Below are positions 45,234-55,097 of a stretch of DNA of 64,000 bases, piece after piece; within the stretch, counting starts at the first letter, position 1, and each line of letters begins with the position of its first letter. The DNA lies in NCBI GenBank assembly GCA_034620365.1, contig JAQGEQ010000071.1, forward strand, positions 3,162,001 to 3,226,000. The letters run 5' to 3'. Below the pieces are notes generated by a model, which saw nothing but the letters and a program-made list of their open reading frames with translations, did not search any database and was not told the origin of the DNA. The DNA is from Pegea sp. RAD2-039 (taxonomy: Eukaryota > Chordata > Thaliacea > Salpida > Salpidae). The position numbers and the translations under genes are program-made.

Positions 45234-45587
45234 TTAATCAGATCCGAAAGTGTTTTCACCGCTATACACCAAATATAAAAACCCGTCTTCAGATTTCTTC
45301 TTATCATACAACTCACTTAAGGTGCAGCTCATACTAGGAATGACGTCATCGACGAAGAAGAACAGTCCGGTTGTTGATGATACTTTGATCTGCTTCCTGA
45401 TGAACAACATCACTCGACTACAAGCAACATCTGGGCCAAAAAGATAAAAATGCTTTTTTAACGGTGGCAAATCACTTCGGACATTTCGCTGCATTACTAC
45501 GGGAATTCGGCCCGGAAATCGCCGTGAAACTTTACAAAATTTTTCCTTTCTTTCTGCCAAACTGAATTTTTTACAAAAGTTTTCCAT
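45234..45587 (-). CDS. GABARAPL2: GABARAPL2/GATE-16-like Atg8 ubiquitin-fold protein, intronless
   Basis: A single exon of 117 residues, the same length as human GABARAPL2. Atg8 proteins are conjugated to phosphatidylethanolamine on autophagic and Golgi membranes and recruit LIR-motif partners. Recognisable blocks: RRFPGRIPVVMQR (like KYPDRVPVIVEK), FIRKQIKV, LFFFVDDVIPSMSCTLSELY, and the C-terminal EDGFLYLVYSGENTFG, almost the GABARAPL2 sequence. G115 is the expected lipidation glycine and is followed by Ser-Asp, which ATG4 would have to remove. The open frame continues upstream to 45713, but alignment to the family places the start at the ATG at 45587. The middle (about 35-60) is divergent. 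All neighbours are intron-rich, so the lack of introns is unusual and may mark an old retrocopy under selection. An active paralog elsewhere is possible. Confidence 0.88.
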   Translation of the reverse strand: MENFCKKFSLAERKEKFCKVSRRFPGRIPVVMQRNVRSDLPPLKKHFYLFGPDVACSRVMLFIRKQIKVSSTTGLFFFVDDVIPSMSCTLSELYDKKKSEDGFLYLVYSGENTFGSD

Positions 45588-45699
45588 TTTTAGACAATTT
45601 TTAATTTTTTTTTTATTATTTTTCCTCTTTGAACACAAATTACATAAAAACAAGAACAAAGAAGCAACAAATAAACACTTCTCAACCTCCCACTCACGC

Positions 45700-45815
45700 C
45701 AATATGACGTCACTCAACATTATGACGTCACACAAGTGGTGAAAGTAAAGAGGACAGAACTTCGTATCACAGCCAATCAAAAGTGGAGAAAAAAACGAGC
45801 TGAACAGTGACGTCA
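45700..45815 (-). promoter_or_regulatory. CRE- and CCAAT-containing promoter of the Atg8-like gene
   Basis: The 228 bp between the stop of the DEPDC1-like gene and the Atg8-like ATG contains three TGACGTCA palindromes (about 45704-45711, 45722-45729 and 45808-45815) and a CCAAT box (45773-45777 on the plus strand). This cluster resembles a CREB/ATF plus NF-Y promoter, so the gene probably has its own promoter despite its closeness to the upstream gene. The inference rests on motif content only; the palindrome is abundant across the whole island, which weakens it. Confidence 0.45.
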
Positions 45816-48800
45816 TCACACGTAAGAGTGATTCCGAGGTTGGGCAGTGATGATCTGATCGGTGATCTGTTGCTTGTGACGAGTGGAAAGATGATGTCCT
45901 GCAGAACCCTGTTTGATGGATTCAATCAACTTGTTGACTTGTTGCTGAGTAAAATCCAATTTTTGATTTTCATATTCTTCAACAGAAACCTTTTCGGCGA
46001 ACATCGTGTCTAAAAGATGCAGATGAGTATCGCGTTGATGACGTCATCACTTCACTGACCTATCACCAGTGAAGGCGTCTCGACTTGACCTGATTCGACA
46101 AGCGCGCGTTTGCGTTCGATGAGGGACGCGAGGTCAGGGGGCAACTGGAACACGTCGTCATGGTGACTGACCAGAAGCGACACGAAGGCGTGGAAGCGCG
46201 GTAGAAGTTGCGATGGGGTGAAAGAGGTTCCCTTGATCTTGTAGTGAGTCAAATCATCGGTAGAAGGAAAAATGATGGGAAGTAGATCTTCCGTCGCCAC
46301 TGTCAAGTTACTTCGCTACAAGACGCGCTGTTAGTGATGACGTCATTGATTAACGAGTAACTCACTCGTTCCGAAAGCTTGAAAGTAGAATCACGTGATA
46401 AGCAAACAAGGAAGTTGATGACGTCACGTAGTTGATCGAGACGTCGACGATCAAGCATCAAAACCAAGTAGTGAATGGCTTTGTAACTATCCTCTTTTGT
46501 CTTGTCATCTGTTGGTTGAAATTACCTAGTTATAAAGTAGTTGAGGTGGTTGTGGGACAGTTGAGGTGGTTGTAGTACAGTAGAAGTAGTTGTGGGACAG
46601 CTGAGGTGGTTGTGGGACAGTTGAGGTGGTTGTGGGATAGTTGAGGTGGTAGTGGGACAGTTGAGGTGGTTGTGGGACAGCTGAGGTGGTTGTGGGACAG
46701 TTGAGGTGGTTGCGGGACAGTTGAGGTGGTTGTGGGACAGTTGAGGTGGTTGTGGGACAGTTGAGGTGGTTGTGGGACAGCTGAGGTGGTTGTGGGACAG
46801 TTGAGGTGGTTGTGGGACAGTTGAGGTGGTTGCAGTTGAGGTGGTTGTTGAGGTGGTTGTGGGACAGTTGAGGTGGTTGTGGGACAGCTGAGGTGGTTGT
46901 GGGACAGTTGAGGTGGTTGTGGGACAGTTGAGGTGGTTGTGGGACAGTTGAGGTGGTTGTGGGACAGTTGAGGTGGTTGTGGGACAGTTGAGGTGGTTGT
47001 GGGACAGTTGAGGTGGTTGTGGGACAGTTGAAGTGGTTGTGGGACAGTTGAGGTGGTTGTGGGACAGTTGAGGTGGTCATACTCACCAAACATCAGCAAA
47101 ACTTCATCAATGGCTTCTTTGAAACAAGGATAAAAAATTGCCTCAAAATTGTTCCGAAAACTTCGAATCAAATTATCGCGAACAAAATTGAAGATCTAAA
47201 AGAAGTTGATTGAAGATCACGTGAGACACGAGCGATTTCTCACCGAAAGCTTCTGTCGGGTTGATAACGAGCTGTTGGTCAGAATCGCGCTTTCATCGCT
47301 TTTCTTGAAGCAGAAGCGTTTGGCAAGACGCAAAGAGGCGTTGACAAAAGGATGGTTGCTAAAAGTCGAGATACAAATCATATGTTTGGTGGAGGTCTCA
47401 ATTATTTACCTTTCTACTTCTTCTGGTAACTGGTGATCTCGATGTTTTGTCAAAGATGGTTTCACTCCTGAAAGTAGATCATTCACATGACGTCACTTTT
47501 GATGACGTCACACAACTAACCGAAAAAGGATTTGTTGTCGTGTTGTTTGGGTGAAACAACGAGACAATCAATAAATGGCAAATCAATCAACTGTAACAAT
47601 TTCACGCGAATACAATGACGTCTCAAATGTAAAAGATCTGCAAGTAGTCGATCAGCTGATGACGTCATCATCGCGTCATTGTCGTCACCTGTTTCTTTCA
47701 GTTCCGTTTTCGAAGTTTCGTTTTTTGATGAAGTTTCTAGATCAAGGTTTCTGTAAAAGCGGAAGTTGAAGCGCGCGAAACCGGTAAAGCGTGAAAGGCG
47801 GAAGTCACGTGGTGTGGTGTGCAAAGCTCAAAATATCATCAACAGACTGATCAAGATCAACATCCACACAACTCTTCCTCTTCCTTCTTCCTGAGCGTCT
47901 CAGATCATTTTGATTCGATCTGAGATCCTCTGAAGGACTCCACCTCAGCATGGGAAGATTTGCTGAGATGAACAGCGAAGAAGAACTGGGTGGAGGATGA
48001 TTCCTGATCAGTCTACGGACGCTCTTCATCGCTGAATCCACTTTACAGCGAGTCCAGCTTCTTCGGGTCACGTGATCGCGTTTGAAAGCTGTTGTGACGT
48101 CAGCAGAAGGTGCAGGGGTCACCTCACTTAACACAAACCGAACACTCGTCATGCTTTCGTGAACACCGCGTTTTCGTGACGTCATCTCACCTGGGTGTCT
48201 TCTTCCGAAGCGAAAAGCGACTAGGAAGATTCCTGGAAAGAGCAGTAGCGGATGCCACCGTTGTCTCTTCTTTCTTTATCTGAAAATCATCGATTTTTCG
48301 ACACTAAGGTGTAATGTTACATCATCGCCGCACCTGGGCGCCATTCACTTCTTTTTTTCGTGAATTTTCAGATTCACGAAACGAGAATAATCTCCTTCGA
48401 TGAGATGCAGGACTTTTCTTCACTCTCTTTGCATCAACTTCTTTATCTTCTTGAGACTTTTCTGTTTCTGCTGAAAACTTATAAAAGACGCGAGACGAGT
48501 CTTCAAATTGCTCCTTGGAGCCGATGACGTCATCAGCTCTTAAAAGGACCCCCTTGTGGGTGAAAGCTTCACACAGCTTGGTGATGTTGCGACGTGGTAA
48601 GGGGGGCGTATGGGCAAAAAACTGAGGGTTTGAGGTGACAAAACGATGCAAGACATCAATTGCATTTGAACCTAATTTGAATAAATGATTGGAAGTTATG
48701 AAGATGTATGGAGCAGAAACCTGAGAAGCAGGAGCATGTGTTCTTTTTTGAAAGTTTTCTTTGTTTGATTTCGACGTTTTGAAACAGATGTGATATGAGC

Positions 48801-48962
48801 TGGTTCCATTTAAGGGTTGCTCTAAATTGAGTTTCTGTAAATAAATATGTTGGTGAAACTATAATATGAATTTACATTTTGGTTGAAAAGTTAAGATGAA
48901 AAATAATTAGAAAAATAGAGAATGGAATGGAAACCTGGTTGTGATTTGTTTGAAGCAAGCAT
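45816..48962 (-). CDS. DEPDC1-like protein (DEP plus RhoGAP-like domain), eleven exons
   Basis: Exons (minus strand): 48962-48935 (tentative), 48821-48334, 48279-48191, 48126-47809, 47750-47521, 47467-47410, 47358-47244, 47195-47087, 46508-46366, 46315-46060, 46009-45816. Phases join to 675 residues. The DEP-like region (about residues 55-120) has SNAIDVLHRFV...NITKLCEAFTHKGVL...RVFYKF, matching the second half of the DEPDC1 DEP domain. After a basic, Ser-rich middle comes a helical, catalytically degenerate RhoGAP-like region (NFVRDNLIRSFRNNF...EVLLMFG; YKAIHYLVLMLDRRRLDQL). The C-terminal PSLVIDTMFAEKVSVEEYENQK block resembles DEPDC1A/B. DEPDC1 proteins act in mitotic progression and Rho signalling; the role here is inferred. 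Exon 1 (nine codons, weak GTTTCC donor) is chosen because its ATG and phase fit; another start with acceptor at 48834 cannot be excluded. Most introns are about 44-65 bp; intron 8 carries the minisatellite. Confidence 0.75.
46541..47077. repeat. 20-bp minisatellite in an intron of the DEPDC1-like gene
   Basis: About 27 tandem copies of a 20-bp unit that reads TTGAGGTGGTTGTGGGACAG on the plus strand. Copies differ by single substitutions (AGCTGAGG, TTGCGGGAC, AGTGGGAC) and there is one irregular stretch at about 46831-46860 with shortened units. On the minus strand it is open in two frames, producing long Pro/Gln/Thr/His repeats, because the unit lacks stops and three units make 60 bp. It lies between the strong donor at 47086 and the acceptor at 46509, so it is intronic and expands that intron to 578 bp. 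Confidence 0.95.
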
Positions 48963-51900
48963 TGCAAGCAGAAAAAATAAAAATATCAAAAAATTAAATC
49001 TGGAATGAAAAATGAATGATTTTATAAAGTTGTTAATGAAATTGAAGTCATGACAAAAAGTTTTGGAAATTACATTTGAAGAAATAAAAAAAATATTCAT
49101 AAGAAAAGTTTTTAGTAAAATATCAACTTATGACAAACAATTTATATAATATTTTATTTATATTATAAATGCATTATACAAACATTTATAAATTTGTATA
49201 TATAACAGGTAAAAAATGAATGCAGAAGTATAGAATAAATTAATTTCAAAAAAGTTGTATAAAAATATGCAACTGTTTCTGCAATTAAAAAAATTTGTCA
49301 TTATTAGAAGTATTATGAAAACTTTATAAATTAAATCTAAATAGATAGATATGAAAAACAATAATCTACCACCTATATAGATAAAAAGGTCTAAGAAGTT
49401 TTGATAATATAAAACATAGTTTTTATAATTCTAAAATAGTTCAACTTAAGTATAGAAATAACTATAAAAGTTTGAAACTGTTAAATAAATAAGCAAAATA
49501 AAGAAATATTCAATAAAACTTATTTGCAGTCTTAAAATAAGAGATTTTATTTAAGTAAATTTAATTTAATATACTGGTAAGTAAAAACTTGATAAATATT
49601 GTTTAACTAAATATATATTATAGATATTGCAATAAAATAAATAAAAAATGATAAAAAACATATCGAGCATAAAGAAAATTTAGAAAAAATAAAAGATAAA
49701 AATGCACTTTACTCTACCTGAAAACAGGTTACCTGATATTTGTTCATATAAGCCGCCGGAATATAATTGAATTTTTAACAAAATGGTTTTTTTAGGCAAA
49801 AACCCAAAACTTATTTGCTACTGATGGAATTAGTTTCATATAATCAACAATATCGTTCTTACAACAATTTAATAATGCTACAGGAGTCAGAAAAATTTGT
49901 AAATATTTACTATTTTGATAGCATTTTTGCATCAAAACGGTTTAATAAAGTATTTATTTAAAATGACATTCAGTTATATTGGTAGTAGAATAAAATTAGA
50001 TTAAGACGTATATCATAATATAATTATATGCCGCTGTTATTGTAATTACCGCAAACGTAAATAAATTTTATAAAAACATATGGTTGATTTTTTAAATTGT
50101 TCGTAAGACTTTTTGTAAAACTTATCGATATTAGTATCGTTTTTATCTGCTATCTTGTAGTGTAAAAACTATCAAAAGAAGATTCTAATGAAAAATCTTT
50201 GAGCTGTAAACAATTAAAGTTGTTATATATACTTGCCTATGTTATTTTTTCATTTTTACTTTAGTATTTTTTTAAAAACAAAGCATTGTCTTATAATTAG
50301 TTGCATAATATCTACAGCAATAACCATGAATGTTCATTAATTATCCAAAATCACTTCCATTTTGATTATCAGAATCTTACAATTAATCTATCTTTATATT
50401 AAAATACTAAATTTATATAGTATAAATCCTTTTAATTACTTTTAAAACTATTCATGAAAGCATTAGCGACTTGTTTTTGAAATTTCTATTAGCTTCTGGC
50501 ATAAACGGTTTCGAAAACTGACTTTGAAAAGGTCTTATTAGTTATATTTTAAAAACCAATATTTAAAATCGAACAAACTTTGGATTACTTATTGTATCTA
50601 TGTTTTTAAAAACAATATTAAAAGAAGAAAGATATAATTGCAGATGAGAAATAAACCGTAAAGTAATTTTATAAAGAACTAGTCTAGACAGTTTGCTGAT
50701 ATTTTAGTAATTTATAAAATTAGTTTATGATGAAAACCACTGATTTTAATCATTGCATTTATTTATATACTGAAAAGATTACTCCCGCTATTTTATAAAC
50801 AGTTAGCAGGAGATTTTAATGAGTTTTAATATAAAATTTTAGACTTCTGCATGAAACAGCTTGAGGCATTATGATATTCGAAAATTTAAACATATTACCG
50901 ATAAGCTCCTTGATAAGCTGAAGATTAAGAAAAGAGGTTATAAGCAAATTAAATAGTTAATTTATATCTTAAGTCTTAAATCATATATTTTTAATAATAA
51001 AAATTATTATCAACTCAAAATGTTTAATAAGAAGCAATAATAATCAAATCGCTATATTTCCATTAACCTAATTTACCTGAGCGGTAACTAGCAATCAGGC
51101 TTTCTATAATTACTGCGAAAAAAAAAACCAACTAAGTAATGATAATAATTTATATGTGTTTATTTATATTTATTTATAATTTATATTTATTATGATGGAG
51201 GTTGATGAGAATCAAACAACTAAACTTTGTTTTATAAATTTACTTAAAAAAGTGAAACGAAATTACTAATAAATAATTTGAAAATTAAATTCACTTAAAG
51301 AATTTTCACCAAAAAATTTTTTTGTAAAAAAAAGCATAACTTTTGAGTATCTTAGTAAACTTTAGCCACAAGGTGGCCTTGCTACATGATAATTCCAAGT
51401 AAACTGACTTATGTGGCTCGCAACACACCTGCCGGGCTTCAGCATCGTTTCAAAGTGCGCTTGCTGTGAGTAGTACCTACAGTGAAAGGAGAAAGTCACC
51501 CTAGAAGTATCGTTAGAAAGATAGCTCTGTAAGGATCCCATAAAAGGATTCATTTATAACTGAAAAGTTTATTTTACAAAATCGTTGAGTGTTTATACCA
51601 GACGTTAGATGAATATATAAATTATTGAAGCTACTTTTAACTATTCAAATCCAAATTAATTTGAATTTAATCACTTTAATTTTAGAATAAACCGTTTAAA
51701 AAAATTAAGAATTAAGAGTTAAAGAGATAGGCTGAAGCTTTTAAGGTTTGTCATCACGCTTAAGGCTTAAAAAACGTTTAAGGGCTAGCAGTTAAATTAA
51801 CTTGTGGCTATAAAAATATTTGGTTTTGAAATTTTGTATATAATAAGCTGTTTATCAGTTTTAATCTAGAAATAATACGAGCTGATTAAACATTAAATAC

Positions 51901-52274
51901 TTGCAAAAGAGTATTCGACAAGACTCTGTTAAGATGAAAAGTATCCTTACAGATAGTTGTAAATTACAAAGCTGTATTTTGAAGTTCAAATACAATAATA
52001 ATATTAACATTGCTTTGAAGTAAAAATGACATTATAGCAACATGTAATCCTTTAGTTCAAACTATTTTGTGTTTGTAGTTTTTATCTGTTGTCTTGTCTC
52101 AGGTAATATTATAAGATCAAAAGTTGTTTCAATAGTTCTTCTGTAAAGGACTTTTACTTCGTTTATCAACTAATTTATTCAAATTACAGATTACTTTCTT
52201 TCTTATATTCTTTTATCGAATGTTTGATGGAATATGGACAGGCACGTGGCGCTGTTATCTAATATAATTTTTAG
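48963..52274. other. AT-rich intergenic stretch between divergent genes
   Basis: About 3.3 kb between the 5' end of the DEPDC1-like gene (minus) and the MBOAT gene (plus). It is almost all AT-rich with no supported exon, apart from the GC-richer block listed at 51362-51556. The first exon of the MBOAT gene may lie in the right part (52150-52270). Confidence 0.45.
51362..51556. other. GC-richer block of unknown nature
   Basis: About 195 bp with distinctly higher G+C than its surroundings. It begins with a perfect hairpin (GCCAC/GTGGC, three-base loop, 51365-51377), and the minus strand is open for 63 codons. The peptide resembles nothing I know and I could not match the sequence to a snRNA, tRNA or snoRNA. 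Candidates are an unrecognised RNA gene, a short mobile element, or an isolated exon. Confidence 0.3.
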
Positions 52275-55097
52275 ACTTATTGGTTTACAAATTCCTGTGG
52301 AACAGGTTCCAACCAATTTTCTTGATTTTTATCGTGAAAACTAACCCTGATCTTTTCAGCTTTCCCTCTTAGTATCATTGATAATATCATTATTTGGAGC
52401 GTTTATATTCAAACTATTTATTTATCCATCTAAACTTTCAAGAAACGTAAAATTGTCTTCTGTTTCTTTGTTTGGAGTTTTTCTGTTTTCTTCTAACTGG
52501 GGAAGGTTCATTAAACTTTTTGCTTAAACTTTTTAATTAATTTGATTTATTTAGTGTTTACATAACCACTTCCTCAAAAATTAGAGAACTTTTATGCAAT
52601 TCAAACTGTTTTTCAGCATCATATATCTTCCACTTTTTGAAGTCATACTTTCTTATCTTCTTTTCAAGCTCATTCCAATCAAAAAGTCAAGCAAGTAAGT
52701 TTTTCATCTCCATCTATTTTAAATCTTGCAATTGTGTTTCGATCTTCACATGACATTTTCACAATCTTTCCACCCTCAGCCACAAATTGTTCAGTTCCAT
52801 TTGAGTAAACATCAACTCAAGTGTGACATCTTTATAACTAAACTTCGTCACAGGATTGTCTTTTTTATCGCAATGATTGGTTTGTCGCTCTGCAACTTTT
52901 ATGTCGTCTACACGCGCTACAATGACGTCATATTCAAAAATACACCTGACTTCACCGGGTAAGTACTCCGAATATAGAGTCATGATTCAGTTTTAGGGAA
53001 GAGTTGATGTATTTTTTCAGCACAGTGATGGTTTTGACTCAACGTTTGACATCTTTTAGCTGCAGTCTTTATGATGGTGATTCTCAAATCTCTATTTTTT
53101 TTATCAAATCTTAATCCCTACACTTTTCCAGGAGTCGCTTGCGAAGAGGTCAAACTTTCAGAGTCTCGTAGAAGAAATAGAATCAAGTAAGAATCTCATC
53201 TCATTGAGATGTTTTATTTATGATTTCTACTTCAAAGAAAGCTGCCAACTTTTGTGGAGTATTTTTCTTACATGTTCAACTTCTTCGGGATCTTAGTTGG
53301 ACCTTTGGTTTTTTATAATGACTTCATCATTGTATTTGAAGATGAAAATGCAAAAGATGAAGAGGTTTCAGCTCCCTGCTACTCTCATCACCTTGTTATC
53401 TTCTTTTTTATTTGCAGAAATCATCAAACAAAACGGTGAGAAGGTTGCTACCGAATTTATCTTTCTCACTTTAGTCGCAAACTTCAACAAATGTTTGTTC
53501 ACGAGAGCTTTCTGCCAAAATCAGTCAAGCGTGACATCTCGATTCAACTTTATCAATTTTCTGGCAAATTTTCACATCTGCATTTCTATTATTAATTTTA
53601 GGCTCCTATTTGCAAAAAGTTCTTTTCGGGCATTCTGATGATCATAATTTTCGTTGTTGGAGGCAGACTGTTTCCTTTTAAAATCATTTCTGGTTTGTAT
53701 TTCGTTTATTTCTACATCTTTTACAATCAGTTTATTTCTCAGATTCAGTTTTTACAAAACAACAACTTTTGCGAAAAATTTTTTACATTTATATTTCTCT
53801 TTTCGCTGTTCGAGCCAAATACTACGGAGTCTGGCTCATAGGTGAGTCTCTAAGAAGTCCTGGAAAGTTGTTACTATCACTTGAGTAGGTGATTCAATCT
53901 TCAATGCGGCCGGGATAGGATTTACTGGTTATGACCAGGATGGAAATGCCAAATGGGACGGGGCATCTAACATCAATATTCAAAAAATTGAAGTAAGAAC
54001 CTCTTTCAAATACTTATCCCGAAAAATAAAACTTTTATCAATTTCTGAATCATATTTTTGGTAATGCAGTTTGCAACAGGATTCAAAGATTATATTGATA
54101 ACTGGAACATCATGACAGTGAAATGGATTCGTCTGTGAGTTAAAGATCATTTGCATATTTCTGTAAAAAGTTAATCTGATGAAGATTCGAAGTTATAGGA
54201 ACACAAACCCAACATTCTACTAGAATCTGAGAGAATAAACAAATATTACTAAAAACAAACTGAAAAACAAACTGAAAAACAAACTGAAAATATAGATTAA
54301 AAACTCAATCTGTTTTTTTAATATTTGATAAAAACTTTGCTGAGAAATTTCAAATATGTAAAATTCTATCTAGAGTTGCTTACGACCGCACCAAAAGAGA
54401 TTACCGAACGATCATCAGTTTCTTGTTGTCCGCATTTTGGCATGGATTCTTTCCCGGATACTACGTCATGTTTGCTACTTGTCACGTGTTCCTTTTGTTA
54501 CAACGAAAAGTTAGAAATAATTCGATTTAAAAACGATTGTTTGCTGAGTAATCACAATTGTTTTCTTTTCATTTATAGTTTGTACCTAATGCCTCGATCA
54601 TTTGAATCTGACAGTTTTTATTTACTTTTTATAGCTTTTATTTTAAACAAATAGTAACTTAAAATCTACTTCTTTCATAAATATCAAACCTAGTATGTTT
54701 TTAAAATTAACAAGAGCAAAAAGAAAATCTTGATTTTTAATAAGGTTTTTAGTAAATCCACTCATATTTGATTTAGTTTCAAATCTATTTATCACAGTTT
54801 AGAAGAGTTTTTCGTGAACGCTTTCAAAGTACTAAGCAACATCGAATGTTATATGATACTTTTGGCTTCATTGTGACCCAATTAGCGATTTTGTATGGAG
54901 CTGTACCTTTCGTTCTGCTTGAGTTCACAGCGTCTTTCAACTTTTACAGGTAAAGAGTTGCTCTTCGAGAAACATTTCGAATAAATTCATGTATTTTTAG
55001 GTCACTTGGGTTTATTGGAAACATTTTACCTCTTTTTATCCTTTTAATGATTCCAATTAAAAAAGAGGAATATTTTGGAAAGAGAAAAGAAAAATAG
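52275..55097 (+). CDS. MBOAT1/2-like lysophospholipid acyltransferase, 5' end not found
   Basis: Exons: 52275-52305, 52360-52505, 52617-52694, 52854-52958, 53021-53076, 53132-53186, 53238-53364, 53418-53435, 53475-53492, 53602-53692, 53743-53841, 53889-53992, 54070-54134, 54374-54509, 54798-54949, 55001-55097. All joins keep phase: 458 residues without the N-terminus (human MBOAT2 is 520). MBOAT1/2 are ER multi-pass enzymes that reacylate lysophospholipids. Diagnostic parts: LIGLQIPVEQ start, VLTQRLTSFSC, FSYMFNFFGILVGPL, YIYISLFAVRAKYY, AAGIGFTGYD, DNWN with the catalytic Asn (N322), SAFWHG with the catalytic His (H354), 32 residues apart as in the family. The C-terminus KRKEK fits a KxKxx ER-retrieval signal. 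Exons 8 and 9 are 18-nt microexons in the variable loop and are the least certain part. The start codon is probably just upstream; an ATG at 52230 would need a 29-bp intron. Confidence 0.85.
54251..54286. repeat. Three-copy 12-bp tandem repeat in an MBOAT intron
   Basis: The 12-mer AAAAACAAACTG is repeated three times without change, within the intron between the DNWN exon and the SAFWHG exon. No function is apparent. Confidence 0.85.

Noticed and set aside
45588..45713. N-terminal extension of the Atg8-like protein to an upstream ATG
   Set aside because: Known family members start at the position of the 45587 ATG; the extension is Lys/Asn-rich and lies in the CRE/CCAAT promoter region.
46526..47171. 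Two overlapping minus-strand ORFs of about 187 and 213 codons with Pro/His/Thr/Asn repeats
   Set aside because: They are the minisatellite read in two frames. The surrounding exons splice around it with strong signals (donor at 47086, acceptor at 46509), so it is intronic.
47206..47769. Plus-strand ORFs at 47206-47436 and 47575-47769
   Set aside because: Antisense to exons of the DEPDC1-like gene.
48891..49361. Minus-strand ORFs rich in Phe, Ile and Leu (69 and 67 codons)
   Set aside because: AT-rich low-complexity frames; only the short ATG segment at 48935-48962 is used, as a tentative first exon of the DEPDC1-like gene.
52759..52983. 74-codon minus-strand ORF
   Set aside because: Antisense to the MBOAT exon at 52854-52958, which is fixed by phase and family alignment.
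53332..53371. A possible 40-bp GT-AG intron in the MBOAT gene
   Set aside because: It keeps frame, but the resulting sequence does not follow the family, whereas the microexon model reproduces the acidic loop and the following membrane helix. Transcripts could still overturn this.
53297..53638. 113-codon plus-strand ORF
   Set aside because: It reads across MBOAT exons and introns in the wrong frame; family alignment supports the exon model given.
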